Of a DNA stretch of 48,473 nucleotides, positions 1-8,915 are shown in pieces. Each line of letters begins with the position of its first letter. Within the stretch, counting starts at the first letter, position 1. The translations under genes were made by a program, and so were the position numbers. The notes under the pieces are model-generated. The model saw only the letters and a program-made list of their open reading frames with translations. It had not been told where the DNA came from and did no database searches. Source of the stretch: Eubacteriaceae bacterium (GTDB lineage Bacteria > Bacillota > Clostridia > Eubacteriales > Eubacteriaceae); assembly GCA_017405085.1 (NCBI GenBank), contig JAFRBB010000019.1, forward strand, positions 1 to 48,473, written 5' to 3'.

Positions 1-29
1 GATATGCCGTTTTTGTAAAAGGGGATCCG

Positions 30-260
30 ATGGACTGGCACTATGAATTAACAAAAAAAGGTAAGAACTATTTTGATAAACTGAACAAAAGAAATAATGT
101 TTTAGTAAAACGTCTTGTTAAAGCCAACAGACATGTGAATAACAAAGCCGTAGAAGAAGAAATAGATGATTTTCTTAGAAAGCATGAAGATTACGATGTC
201 GAAAAAGAATTGTCCGAAGATATGTATCATGCTTATTTGACATTGTATGTACCGGTATAA
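30..260 (+). CDS. small hypothetical protein (76 aa)
   Basis: Unrecognised 76-residue protein. The ATG at 30 is preceded by an AAAAGGGGAT ribosome site, and the gene is closed by a hairpin terminator at 273, so it is probably real. The product is highly charged (many Lys, Glu and Asp), with no membrane segment or signal peptide, and is predicted mostly helical. Its AT-rich codon use resembles the small gene at 12644 more than the housekeeping genes. By composition it could be an immunity-type protein or a remnant of a mobile cassette, but nothing in the sequence proves a function. The upstream context is outside the window. Confidence 0.55.
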   Translation: MDWHYELTKKGKNYFDKLNKRNNVLVKRLVKANRHVNNKAVEEEIDDFLRKHEDYDVEKELSEDMYHAYLTLYVPV

Positions 261-272
261 ATAACGTTTGTT

Positions 273-296
273 AAGCGCCTTCCGAGGTGCTTTTTT
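273..296 (+). terminator. intrinsic terminator after the 76-aa gene
   Basis: Stem AAGCGCCT / AGGTGCTT (one G-U pair) with loop TCCG, followed by a run of T, starting 12 nt after the stop codon at 260. Confidence 0.8.
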
Positions 297-325
297 ATTG
301 GAAAGATGACGTCAACCATGGATAT

Positions 326-356
326 AGCCACCAGATAGCGGTGGCTTTTGTGTTTT
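326..356 (+). terminator. second hairpin, terminator-like
   Basis: Perfect 7-bp stem AGCCACC / GGTGGCT with loop AGATAGC, followed by TTTGTGTTTTTT. It lies 30 nt after the first terminator and may be a back-up terminator or the end of a gene lost from this spot. Confidence 0.55.
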
Positions 357-490
357 TTGGTTTGTTTTTGGGGTCTTACGCCTAACGGCGGCCCTTATCA
401 TCAGACCGGCTTTGCCGGCCAGCTTCTTTTCCCTAGGGGACAAGAAGCCTTTTTGGAAGTAGGGCGTTGAGGGTCGGGGCGCCTGCCCGG

Positions 491-550
491 ATTAATGATG
501 GATAATTAATGATTAATGATTCAGGTAAAAACTCGATAAATCGAGTTTTT
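491..550 (+). repeat. AT-rich microrepeat plus hairpin terminator (composite copy 1)
   Basis: ATTAATGAT-type microrepeats (491-521) are followed at once by a 10-bp perfect stem AAAAACTCGA / TCGAGTTTTT with a TAAA loop (527-550). The same arrangement (ATTAATGATTA units, then a gene-end hairpin) recurs at 23327-23392 (inverted), 26841-26904 and 28005-28047. Confidence 0.6.
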
Positions 551-780
551 ATTGGGGTTTTTAGAAGGGGATTGGGGGGGCTTTGTCACACTGGCGTGCG
601 GAGCCCCTCATCACGATACGGATAAAATCCAGTGGGCAGGCGGCCTGGGACGGTATCTGTTTCAGCATTGCCAATATTCACTTTTCCTTGCATGCGTCTT
701 ACGTTGTCGATTCCGCCTTCGCTTATGTCTTATCACATTCAACACCAAAAGATATCTAATATTTTTCTTTGTCCAATTAA
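551..780. other. intergenic stretch, no gene supported
   Basis: About 230 bases between the hairpin at 527 and the hppA terminator. An open frame here has no ribosome site and its translation has no protein-like pattern. I see no gene, only sequence of unknown role. Confidence 0.5.
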
Positions 781-818
781 AAAAACACCGTTAATCCCGA
801 GGGACTAACAGTGTTTTT
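781..818 (-). terminator. hppA terminator, possibly bidirectional
   Basis: Long inverted repeat with arms AAAAACAC..GTTA..TCCC and GGGA..TAAC..TGTTTTT around a GAG loop. On the minus strand it follows the hppA stop and ends in a T-run. Confidence 0.75.
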
Positions 819-837
819 GTTCGTGGGTTTTAATTGT

Positions 838-2811
838 TTAGAGCAGGCTTCCGATAGAGAGGAAAAGCGGTGCGAAGACCAAAGAGACAACGGTCATGAG
901 CTTGATCAAAATGTTGATAGACGGACCGGAAGTATCTTTGAAGGGGTCACCGACGGTATCGCCGACAACGGCCGCTTTGTGGGCTTCGCTGCCTTTGCCG
1001 CCGAAGTTTCCGCTTTCGATGAATTTCTTGGCGTTATCCCAGGCACCACCGGAGTTGGACATGAAGATGGCCAACAGCACACCGGTGACCAGGGCGCCTG
1101 CCAGCATGCCGCCTAAAGCGTCGGTGCCGAGAATGAGACCGACAGCGATGGGCGCGGCAGCGGCCAAAATGCCGGGGATGATCATTTCGTGAAGGGCAGC
1201 GACGGTGGAGATGGACACGCAGGTTTTGTAATCGGGTTTGCTGGTGCCTTTTAAGATGCCTTCATCTTCACGGAATTGGCGGCGGACTTCTTCAATCATT
1301 TTGCTGGCCGCCTTAGAAACTGATTCCATCGTGATGGCGGAGAAGAGGAAAGTCAGCATCCCGCCGATGAAAAGACCGACGATGACTTTCGGGGTCAAAA
1401 TATTGATGGCATCAAGGCTGACAGCCTGAGCGTAGGAAACGAAAAGGGCCAAAGCGGTGAGGGCCGCGGAACCGATGGCAAAACCTTTTCCGATGGCGGC
1501 GGTGGTGTTGCCGACGGAGTCAAGGGTATCGGTGATTTCGCGGACGCTTTCATCAAGACCGCTCATTTCGGCAATCCCGCCGGCGTTATCGGCGATGGGA
1601 CCGTACGCGTCAACGGCGATGGTGCTGCCGGTGGTGGCGAGCATACCGATGGCGGCCAGAGCGATACCGTAAAGACCGGCGGTCATATAGGCGACCATGA
1701 TCCCGATGACGATGAAAATGATCGGAATCGCGGTGGAGTTCATCCCGACGGCAAGACCGGAAATGATGTTGGTTCCGGAGCCGGTTTGAGATTCTTCGGC
1801 GATGTGTTTGACAAAACGATATTTATCCGACGTAAAGACTTCCGTGGCCTGACCAATGATAAAGCCGACCACCAGGCCGCTGATGACGGCGAAAGCGGGG
1901 TTGTACTGACCGAAGAACATGTTGCTGAAGACCACCGACGCGATGATGACGATGATATACGCGACATAGCTGCCCATGTTGAGGGCTTTTTGCGGATTGC
2001 CGCCGTCTTTTCCGCGAACGAAGAACGTTCCGATGATGGAGGCGATGACGCCGCATCCGGCCAGAACCAGCGGGTAGAAAGCACCGGCTTGCTGATAGGT
2101 GAGCACGCCGAGGGTGAGGGCGGAGACCAGCGCGCCGACATAGGATTCAAAAAGGTCAGCGCCCATACCGGCGACGTCGCCGACGTTGTCCCCGACGTTA
2201 TCGGCGATAACCGCGGGGTTGCGGGGATCGTCTTCGGGAATATTGTTTTCGACTTTACCGACGAGGTCAGCGCCGACATCGGCCGCTTTGGTGTAAATCC
2301 CGCCGCCGACACGGGCGAAAAGGGCGACACTGGAGGCGCCGAGGCTGTAACCGAAAAGAATGTCGGTGTTACCCGTGAGCAGATAGATCACCGAGCAGCC
2401 CAAAAGGCCGAGCCCGACGACGGACATCCCCATGACGGCGCCGCCGTGATAGGCGATATTCAGTGCCTTGGGCATGCCGGATTCTCTGGCGGCGTTGGCG
2501 GTGCGAACGTTGGCTTCAGTGGCGACACGCATACCGAAATAGCCGGCCAGGGTGGAGAAAATGGCGCCGACGACAAAGCAAACGGCGGTTAGCCAGTTGC
2601 CGATGCCGATGCCGATTAAGAAAAATAGGACGACGACAAAGATGACAAGAATTTTGTATTCCGAATAAAGGAACGCGGAAGCGCCTTCACGGATGGCGGC
2701 CGCGATTTCCTTCATGCGGTCGGTGCCTTCGGATTCTTTGCGAACCTGCATCGCGAAAACAACCGCGAAAATCAACGCGATAACCGCGGCAACGGGGACC
2801 AGATACATCAT
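838..2811 (-). CDS. hppA: K+-stimulated membrane pyrophosphatase, Na+/H+ pump
   Basis: Integral membrane pyrophosphatase that hydrolyses cytosolic PPi and exports Na+ or H+, saving energy in anaerobes. It is about 657 residues with some 16 hydrophobic helices, which is normal for the family. Visible motifs include the Asp-rich substrate site ([11 protein letters not shown], then [19 protein letters not shown] near residue 200) and [15 protein letters not shown] near the C-terminus. The segment [14 protein letters not shown] has Ala where K+-independent enzymes carry Lys, which in this family marks the K+-dependent class; whether the pumped ion is Na+ or H+ is inference. I chose ATG 2811 because AAAGAGAGG lies 9 nt upstream; the frame is open a further 30 codons without a site. 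The gene is monocistronic and divergent from mrp. Confidence 0.95.
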   Translation of the reverse strand: MMYLVPVAAVIALIFAVVFAMQVRKESEGTDRMKEIAAAIREGASAFLYSEYKILVIFVVVLFFLIGIGIGNWLTAVCFVVGAIFSTLAGYFGMRVATEANVRTANAARESGMPKALNIAYHGGAVMGMSVVGLGLLGCSVIYLLTGNTDILFGYSLGASSVALFARVGGGIYTKAADVGADLVGKVENNIPEDDPRNPAVIADNVGDNVGDVAGMGADLFESYVGALVSALTLGVLTYQQAGAFYPLVLAGCGVIASIIGTFFVRGKDGGNPQKALNMGSYVAYIIVIIASVVFSNMFFGQYNPAFAVISGLVVGFIIGQATEVFTSDKYRFVKHIAEESQTGSGTNIISGLAVGMNSTAIPIIFIVIGIMVAYMTAGLYGIALAAIGMLATTGSTIAVDAYGPIADNAGGIAEMSGLDESVREITDTLDSVGNTTAAIGKGFAIGSAALTALALFVSYAQAVSLDAINILTPKVIVGLFIGGMLTFLFSAITMESVSKAASKMIEEVRRQFREDEGILKGTSKPDYKTCVSISTVAALHEMIIPGILAAAAPIAVGLILGTDALGGMLAGALVTGVLLAIFMSNSGGAWDNAKKFIESGNFGGKGSEAHKAAVVGDTVGDPFKDTSGPSINILIKLMTVVSLVFAPLFLSIGSLL

Positions 2812-2859
2812 GTAAAAATGCCTCTCTTTCTGACGGAAAAACCGTACCTGTGATGATGT

Positions 2860-2879
2860 AAAAAGACAAGTGTCTTTTT
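2860..2879 (-). promoter_or_regulatory. leader hairpin of hppA
   Basis: Perfect 9-bp inverted repeat AAAAAGACA / TGTCTTTTT with a 2-nt gap, about 50 nt upstream of the hppA start. On the minus strand the second arm ends in a T-run, so it could act as an attenuator-like terminator or an operator. Its role is not proven. Confidence 0.4.
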
Positions 2880-3115
2880 CTATAATGTTAAAGTGTATCA
2901 TAATGAGAAGGCGCTAACAATTCTATATTTTGACTATTAATGAGATTATTTTTGCAAAAATGAAAGGAAAATCATCATGCAATCCTTTTAAAATGCAAGG
3001 ATTTCAAGAAGGTTTTCGTTTTTTGCGTTCACCTTCGTTGTCTGCGGGACAAAAATGACCCGGCGGGACAATCGATAAAAAGGGGATGGGTATGGGAAAT
3101 TGACGCATTTGTTCT

Positions 3116-3143
3116 TTGTTTGAGGGGCGGTTTATGGTATGAT
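3116..3143 (+). promoter_or_regulatory. candidate promoter of the mrp operon
   Basis: TTGTTT (3116-3121), 16-nt spacer, TATGAT (3138-3143), upstream of the ribosome site AAAGGAAG that serves ATG 3180. It matches a sigma-A-like promoter moderately well. Confidence 0.45.
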
Positions 3144-3179
3144 AAAAAAATCATTTAAAATAAAGGAAGTGAAATCACC

Positions 3180-4034
3180 ATGAGTGAAAAATGTACAAGC
3201 GATTGCGGTTCCTGCGGAAAAGATTGCGCGGACCGCACCAAACCCCAATCCTTTCAGGTTGCGCCCAACCCGAACAGCCATGTCAAAAAAGTCATCGGTG
3301 TCATCAGCGGCAAAGGCGGCGTCGGCAAATCGACGGTCACCGCGGAGCTCGCCGTGGCCTTCAGACGCCGTGGCCTTCAGGTTGGGATTATGGACGCCGA
3401 CATCACGGGACCGTCCATGCCCAAGGCCTTCGGCCTGACGGAGATGGCCGTCGGGACCGGACAGGGGCTCTATCCCGTTAAAACCAAAACAGGCATCGAT
3501 GTGATGAGCATGAATTTGCTCCTGGAAGACGCGACGGACCCCGTTGTGTGGCGAGGCCCGGTTATCGCCGGGGCCGTCAAACAATTCTGGTCCGATGTCA
3601 TTTGGGAATACGAGGATGTGCTTTTGGTGGACATGCCCCCGGGAACCGGCGACGTGCCCTTGACGGTGTTTCAATCGTTGCCGGTGGACGGTATTATCAT
3701 TGTCACGTCGCCCCAGGATCTGGTGACATTAATTGTGGAAAAGGCGGCGAAAATGGCTAAAATGATGAACGTGCCGGTGTTGGGCATCGTCGAAAATTAC
3801 AGCTATTTGACCTGTCCCGATTGCGGCAAAAAAATTCCCGTCTTCGGCGAGAGCAAGATCGACGCCGTGGCGGCGGATTTTGACATGAAAGTCCTCGGAA
3901 AGCTGCCCTTAAATCCCAAGGTGGCGGCGCTGATGGACGCCGGAGCCATTGAGGACATCGACGACGCGGATTTACATCTGGACGAGGCCGTTGCCGCCGC
4001 GGATGTCCAATCCTCCGCGGAAAGTCTGGTTTAA
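3180..4034 (+). CDS. mrp: Mrp/NBP35-type P-loop ATPase (Fe-S carrier)
   Basis: Cytosolic SIMIBI-class ATPase of the Mrp/ApbC/NBP35 family, known to bind and transfer Fe-S clusters. The N-terminus carries clustered cysteines (CTSDCGSCGKDC, residues 5-16) as in NBP35-type proteins. The deviant Walker A motif is GKGGVGKST (about residues 44-52), followed by DADITGPS and VDMPPGTGD, and a CPDC pair near residue 215 matches the conserved CxxC that bridges a cluster. Length of 284 is typical. The start is fixed by AAAGGAAG upstream. The stop overlaps the next gene's ATG by 1 nt, so it heads a tightly coupled four-gene operon. Identity as an Fe-S carrier is from family knowledge. Confidence 0.93.
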   Translation: MSEKCTSDCGSCGKDCADRTKPQSFQVAPNPNSHVKKVIGVISGKGGVGKSTVTAELAVAFRRRGLQVGIMDADITGPSMPKAFGLTEMAVGTGQGLYPVKTKTGIDVMSMNLLLEDATDPVVWRGPVIAGAVKQFWSDVIWEYEDVLLVDMPPGTGDVPLTVFQSLPVDGIIIVTSPQDLVTLIVEKAAKMAKMMNVPVLGIVENYSYLTCPDCGKKIPVFGESKIDAVAADFDMKVLGKLPLNPKVAALMDAGAIEDIDDADLHLDEAVAAADVQSSAESLV

Positions 4035-4912
4035 TGAAGATGAAACAGGTTTCGGCGCCGCGCCGCCGGGTCGCGGCCATTCACGATATTTCCGGCTTCG
4101 GCAAATGCTCGCTGACAGTGGCGCTGCCGATTTTGTCGGCGGCGGGCATCGAGACGGCCTGTATGCCGACGGCGGTGCTCTCCACCCACACCGGCGATTT
4201 TGAGGGCTTTACCTATCGTGATTTAACATCGGATTTAACGCCCTTCGGCGAGCATTGGGCGTCTCTCGGCATGCGCTTTAACGCCATTTACACCGGTTTT
4301 TTGGGCTCGCCCGATCAGGCCGCCGTTATCTCTAGGTTTATCGATCGCTTTCAGGACGGCAAAACCCTCGTTTGCGTCGATCCCGCCATGGCCGATGGCG
4401 GCAAACTCTACAAAGTCTTTGACGAGGGGATGATCCCGGCGATGCGAAGCCTTTGCGCCAAGGCCGATGTCCTCATGCCCAACATGACCGAAGCAGCCTT
4501 TCTTTTGGGCGAGCCTTACCAAGAAGGTCCCTACGACGCGGCGACCATTGACAATATGGTGAGAGGGCTTTCCGCCATGGGACCGAGGCAGGTGGTGCTT
4601 ACCGGCGTCTATTTTGACGAAAATGAACTGGGCTGCGCCTGCTATGACGCGAAAACCGATGACGTGACCATGGTCCTCGGCAAACACATTCCGAAACATT
4701 TTCACGGCACCGGCGATGTCTTCGCGAGCTTTCTCATCGCGGCCCTGTTAAACGGCTATGACTTAAAAGCCGCCGCGGATTTTGCCGTCACCCTCACCCG
4801 GGAATCCATTGAGGCAACTGTCGCCATCGGCACCGACCCCCGGGAAGGGGTGGCCTTTGAGGATGTGCTTTCGCGCATGATGACCATGCTTGCCGAAAAG
4901 AGGTCCGCATGA
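4034..4912 (+). CDS. pdxY: pyridoxal/pyridoxamine kinase (PdxY/PdxK type)
   Basis: Ribokinase-fold kinase that phosphorylates pyridoxal, pyridoxamine or pyridoxine to make the PLP cofactor. It shows the N-terminal AAIHDISGFGKCSLTVALP segment, STHTGDF in the substrate lid area, PNMTEAAFL, and the GTGDVFAS anion-hole/catalytic Asp motif near residue 228. Length of 292 fits. It overlaps mrp by 1 nt and the next gene by 4 nt (ATGA), so translation is coupled. Which vitamer is preferred cannot be told from sequence. Confidence 0.9.
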   Translation: MKMKQVSAPRRRVAAIHDISGFGKCSLTVALPILSAAGIETACMPTAVLSTHTGDFEGFTYRDLTSDLTPFGEHWASLGMRFNAIYTGFLGSPDQAAVISRFIDRFQDGKTLVCVDPAMADGGKLYKVFDEGMIPAMRSLCAKADVLMPNMTEAAFLLGEPYQEGPYDAATIDNMVRGLSAMGPRQVVLTGVYFDENELGCACYDAKTDDVTMVLGKHIPKHFHGTGDVFASFLIAALLNGYDLKAAADFAVTLTRESIEATVAIGTDPREGVAFEDVLSRMMTMLAEKRSA

Positions 4913-6546
4913 GCGCCTCCGCCCGCGGTAAAAAACAACTCTCCCGGTTTCTGCCGTTTTTGATGGTTGCCTTGGCGGCGGCTGCAGCGGTGTTGCCGCT
5001 GTTTTTTTTCAAAGGCATTCCCTTCGGTGACGATTTGGATTTTCATCTGGGACGGCTCACTTCCATTGCCGAATGCTTAAAAGCGGGCAATCTCAGACCC
5101 GGAGTCTATCCGAAATATTTCGGCGGGATGGGCTACGGCCTCGGTCTATTCTATCCGGGATTTTTTCTCTATCCTTTCGCGGCGTTAACCCTGGGGGGTC
5201 TATCGGTCATCGACGCCTACAAGCTGTGGATGATCACCTCGGTGATCGCCGCGGGAGCCGCGATGTTTTTTGCCGTAAGAAGGCTGGGCTACGACGCCCC
5301 GGCGGCGGCATTGTCGGCGCTGTGCGTCATGCTCTCCTCTTATCATACGACGGATCTTTATATTCGAAACGCCTTCGGGGAAGTGATGGCTTTTGTGTTT
5401 TTGCCGTTAATCATCGCCGAGGTCCTGCGCGTCATCGACGGCAAAGGCAATCCCGCCGTTTTGGCTTTTTTTGCCGCCGGGATGCTCTTGTCCCATGTGC
5501 TGAGCGCCGTGATGACCGCTTTATTGTGCGCCGTCTTAATCCTAACCAAAATACGGGACACGCGCCGGAAGACCCTGGTCGATTTCGGACTCGCGGCGCT
5601 TCTGGCCCTGGGGATGGCTGCGGTGTTTGTGATTCCTTTTACCGAACAATATTTGAGCTCGCCTGTTTGGGGCGATACCGGTCTTTTGGGAAGTATTGAT
5701 AAGTGGGCGGTGCCGGTTCAAAACGCTTTTCTCGCGCTGCCGACGGATCTCGGAAACAATTTTACCCCGCCTGCCGGCATCGGCATCGGCCTTGTGGCCG
5801 TGGGCATTTTGGGTCTTATTTTCGGAGACGGAACCATCAGACGTCTATCGGTGATTGCCTTTGTCTTTTTGTTTTTGTCAACAAATCTTTTTCCGTGGAA
5901 GGTCTTGGCTCCCGCGCTGGGAACCCTTCAGTTTCCCTGGCGGCTCTATCTCATCGTGACGGTGTGTTTTTGCCTGGGTGCCGGGCCCGTCGGGGAGCGC
6001 ATCGCCGTGAGCCGCAATGTCTATACCTTTGCCCTTGCCGCCGTAATGATGGTTTCTTTTGCCATCAATGCCCACGCCTTGGTGACGACGAAAATCGATG
6101 AGACGGCCAACAGCCACCCCTATTTTCCGGCGGGCTGTGAATATCTTCCCCAGGGCGCGAATTACGGCGATATCATGGCCAAATCGCAAAATCCCGAGCC
6201 GTCCTTTTCGTGGCAGGGCAGTGCCGGCCGGGTGTTTGTTCTCGACGCCGGGGAGATCACCCTTCCGGTTATCTATTATCCCGGCTACACGGCCAAAGCG
6301 GGCGGCAGGCAGCTCGCCGTGGGCCGAACCGCCGACGGTTATGTCACGGTAAACACCGAAGGCCTTCCTCCCGGTGAAGAAGTAAGCCTGACCTATCCGG
6401 GAACGTGGCTTTTCCGCGCGGCGCCGTGGTTGTCGATTGCCGCGCTGTTAGTCACCGTTATCGTCGCCTTCGAGCGGGATTCCGGCGCCTTTGGCGCGAT
6501 AGTGGCAAAACTCCCCTTTGGGAGAAGGAGAAGAAAGCGGACATGA
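4909..6546 (+). CDS. polytopic membrane protein, GT-C / PTPS-related type
   Basis: 545-residue membrane protein with about 10-12 hydrophobic segments. The first long loop has GDDLDFHLGRL (about residues 39-50) followed by KYFGGMGYGLGLFYPGFFLYP. This resembles the '6-pyruvoyl-tetrahydropterin synthase-related' membrane family and the GT-C fold of lipid-phosphate-sugar-dependent glycosyltransferases. The C-terminal third is a soluble, probably extracytoplasmic domain, then a last helix and a basic tail (RRRRKRT). It overlaps pdxY by 4 nt and the next GT by 4 nt. A role in cell-envelope glycosylation is inferred from fold and neighbour; donor and acceptor are unknown. Confidence 0.75.
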   Translation: MSASARGKKQLSRFLPFLMVALAAAAAVLPLFFFKGIPFGDDLDFHLGRLTSIAECLKAGNLRPGVYPKYFGGMGYGLGLFYPGFFLYPFAALTLGGLSVIDAYKLWMITSVIAAGAAMFFAVRRLGYDAPAAALSALCVMLSSYHTTDLYIRNAFGEVMAFVFLPLIIAEVLRVIDGKGNPAVLAFFAAGMLLSHVLSAVMTALLCAVLILTKIRDTRRKTLVDFGLAALLALGMAAVFVIPFTEQYLSSPVWGDTGLLGSIDKWAVPVQNAFLALPTDLGNNFTPPAGIGIGLVAVGILGLIFGDGTIRRLSVIAFVFLFLSTNLFPWKVLAPALGTLQFPWRLYLIVTVCFCLGAGPVGERIAVSRNVYTFALAAVMMVSFAINAHALVTTKIDETANSHPYFPAGCEYLPQGANYGDIMAKSQNPEPSFSWQGSAGRVFVLDAGEITLPVIYYPGYTAKAGGRQLAVGRTADGYVTVNTEGLPPGEEVSLTYPGTWLFRAAPWLSIAALLVTVIVAFERDSGAFGAIVAKLPFGRRRRKRT

Positions 6547-8408
6547 ATAAGCTAGCCAGTTTAACCCGAAAACAAGGCGCCGTGATCGTCATGGTGATCA
6601 CGGTGCTCTATGCCTTCGCCGCCTTTTTCAGTCTGGGCGAGACCGGCTCTCCCCAAAGCTACGCCTATTTGGACGAGGAGACCCCTTTCGCGGTTTTTAA
6701 GACGGAACAGGCGCCGAAATATCTCGATTTTTATCCGACGTTCAACGACAATAGCAAATATGTCCACGTAATCGTGGAGGGCTCCTCCGACGGACAGCGC
6801 TATGTTCCGGTGTTTAACACGGACCTTCAAAAGGAAGGCTATTTCGCCGCGATGATCTGGTATCATGTTCCTTTGGATACAACGGAGAACATGCGGTTTT
6901 TCCGGGTGAGAAAAAACGACTATTGGAACCGGCTGGTCATCGCCGAGATCGCTTTCGAGGATGGGGAGGGGCATATCCTCGCTGCGACGCCCGCGGATGA
7001 CTTGGCGAAGAAGATGCTCGACGAACCGCAAACAGTCAGACAGCAATCAACGAATAAAAATTCCGCTATTTTTGACGAGAGTTATTTCCCGTCCTCCGCC
7101 GCTGAAATGCAGGACGGGCGCGCCGCCGCGGAGATGGATCATCCGCCTTTCGCCAGACTGATCATCGGCATCGGGATGTCCCTGTTCGGCAGAAATCCTT
7201 TCGGCTTTCGGGGGACCCAGGTGATCTTCGGCATTGTGATGATTCCGCTTCTCTATTTGTTTGCCCTTAAACTTTGGGGAAAGGTCTGGCCGGGGCTTCT
7301 TGCGGCGCTGCTGCTCGCTGTGGATTTCATGCACTATACCCAAACCAGGCTCGGCACCCTTGACGCTTATCTCGCGGTGTTTATCCTGCTGATGTTTTTC
7401 TTTCTCTATGCCTATCATCTTGAGACTCACCGGGTGAAGCGGCGGCTTTATCTGCTTGGCTCGGGCCTTTTTACGGCCTTTGCCGTCAGCACCAAATGGT
7501 CGGGATGCTACGCCGCTCTCGGCCTTGCGGTTTTGTATTTTTATTGGCTTTTTTCCGATGTGGCGGCCGACCGGGATAAACTCAGCGTTTATCTCGTCGA
7601 CAGCCTTTGGTGCGTGGTCTTTTTTATCGGGATTCCGGCCTTGGTGTATTTGCTGTCGTATATTCCGTACCGGGCAACTCTTGAGGATCCCGGATCGCTT
7701 TTGCAGGTGGTTGTCGATCACACGAAAACGTTGCTTGCTTATCACACCGGCGCGAGCACCTATAACAATCATCCCTATTCGTCCCGGTGGTGGACGTGGC
7801 TTTTGGCCCTCAAGCCCGTGTTTTATTATTGGGACAAGGCGGCGGATATCCGCATTTACGCGGCGGGCAATCCCATGGTGTGGGGTCTTGGCCTCCTCGG
7901 CGTTGTCTTCGCGCTCATCCGCGGCATCGCCAAAAGACAAGATGGCCTTCTCACCATTGCGGTGGCTTATTTCAGCCAGCTGATCCCCTGGTTTTTTATC
8001 GGACGGGATACGTTTTTATATCATTATTATCCCATGGTCGCCTTTCTTATTCTCGGGGTCTGCGCCATGTTTGAGGACGGCGTTCGCACAAAATCCCTGG
8101 CGGGATGGCATCGGGGGACTGTTCTCTGTTTTACGGTGCTTTCGGGTGCGGCCTTCTTCGCGGCCTTTCCCTATACCTATGGTTTGCCGCTTTCGGCGAC
8201 AGCCTATGACGCCATCCGGATTACGCTGCTCGTCATCGGCCTGTTGATGATGGCCTTTTATTTTGGACTTCGGCTCACCGACTGGCTGATGGTAAGCCCC
8301 GAGCGTGACGAGCGGCGCATGAGCGAGGAACAGCCGTTCCGAGCGGATGTTTTCGAGCAAAGCGAGAAAACTGACCAAAAAGACAAGTCAAAACCCAACG
8401 GAGCATGA
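6543..8408 (+). CDS. PMT-type (GT39-like) membrane mannosyltransferase
   Basis: GT-C glycosyltransferase of the dolichyl/polyprenyl-phosphate-mannose protein transferase type. After one N-terminal helix comes an unusual soluble insert (about residues 35-150) resembling a beta-sandwich, then FDESYF (about residue 175) matching the catalytic Asp-Glu loop and DHPPFARL (about 198), the classical HPP motif. About ten further helices follow. I chose ATG 6543, which overlaps the upstream stop (ATGA) and sits behind a GGAGAAGGAG site. The last 37 residues, from SPERDERR onward, are translated from repeat island A and are probably not native to the family. Substrate is unknown. Confidence 0.85.
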   Translation: MNKLASLTRKQGAVIVMVITVLYAFAAFFSLGETGSPQSYAYLDEETPFAVFKTEQAPKYLDFYPTFNDNSKYVHVIVEGSSDGQRYVPVFNTDLQKEGYFAAMIWYHVPLDTTENMRFFRVRKNDYWNRLVIAEIAFEDGEGHILAATPADDLAKKMLDEPQTVRQQSTNKNSAIFDESYFPSSAAEMQDGRAAAEMDHPPFARLIIGIGMSLFGRNPFGFRGTQVIFGIVMIPLLYLFALKLWGKVWPGLLAALLLAVDFMHYTQTRLGTLDAYLAVFILLMFFFLYAYHLETHRVKRRLYLLGSGLFTAFAVSTKWSGCYAALGLAVLYFYWLFSDVAADRDKLSVYLVDSLWCVVFFIGIPALVYLLSYIPYRATLEDPGSLLQVVVDHTKTLLAYHTGASTYNNHPYSSRWWTWLLALKPVFYYWDKAADIRIYAAGNPMVWGLGLLGVVFALIRGIAKRQDGLLTIAVAYFSQLIPWFFIGRDTFLYHYYPMVAFLILGVCAMFEDGVRTKSLAGWHRGTVLCFTVLSGAAFFAAFPYTYGLPLSATAYDAIRITLLVIGLLMMAFYFGLRLTDWLMVSPERDERRMSEEQPFRADVFEQSEKTDQKDKSKPNGA

Positions 8409-8822
8409 CGAGGGGCGCTTGAGTGAGGGACCGCTGTCCCGAACGTAAGTGAGCATCCAAATCTATGATTTGGCCCCTGCGAACTTATCGAGCGAAGCGG
8501 GTGGAGATGTTTTCGAGCAAAGCGAGAAAACTGCCCAAAAAGACAAGCCGATCGCATTTTGCTTTAGAACCTCTCCGACGCCCCGCTCATGCAAGCATGA
8601 CTGTTCGCCTTTAAACAAGCAACCTGCCCAAAGTAAGCCGTGCACCTCATGCCCTTCGGGCATTTCGGTCGGGCGTGCGCCCTATATTCTTTCACAGGCT
8701 CAGAGCGCCCAGATCATGCAAGCATGACTGTTCGCCCTGAACCAGTGAAAGTCTGCACGGCTTACTTTTACGAAAATCTGTGATTTGGCTCATGCGAACT
8801 TATCGAGCGAAGCGGGTGGAGG
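8296..8822. repeat. mosaic repeat island A
   Basis: About 530 bp built of modules also found in islands B (22421-22890) and C (28100-28615): the unit with GTTTTCGAGCAAAGCGAG (at 8349 and 8509), the unit with GCGTAAGTGAGCATCC and CTTATCGAGCGAAGCGGGTG, and a roughly 190-bp module with CATGCAAGCATG, GCCCTTCGGGCATTTCGG and GTGAAAGTCTGCACGG (8586-8775). The last module occurs in island C in the opposite orientation. No transposase or terminal inverted repeat is visible. The island begins inside the 3' end of the PMT gene and fills the convergent gap before proC. Confidence 0.8.
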
Positions 8823-8859
8823 GGAGGCCCGCGCCCGGCGTTCGGGATTTTTTTACAAA

Positions 8860-8882
8860 AAAATCCGGAAGAACCGGATTTT
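8860..8882 (-). terminator. proC terminator
   Basis: Perfect 9-bp stem AAAATCCGG / CCGGATTTT with a 5-nt loop. On the minus strand it is followed by a T-run, 34 nt after the proC stop. Confidence 0.85.
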
Positions 8883-8915
8883 GATGCTGACTTATATTTT
8901 TTTACCATAGGGTTT

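Noticed and set aside
552-794. Possible 80-residue gene
   Set aside because: No ribosome site, Cys/Phe/Leu-rich nonsense-like translation, and the end runs into the hppA terminator.
1786-2592. Long plus-strand frame opposite hppA
   Set aside because: Shadow of the hppA gene; Asp/Gly-rich translation with no family pattern and no ribosome site.
8449-8727. Small open frames inside island A and its relatives in B and C
   Set aside because: They follow from the repeated modules, lack ribosome sites, and differ in frame and ends between islands.
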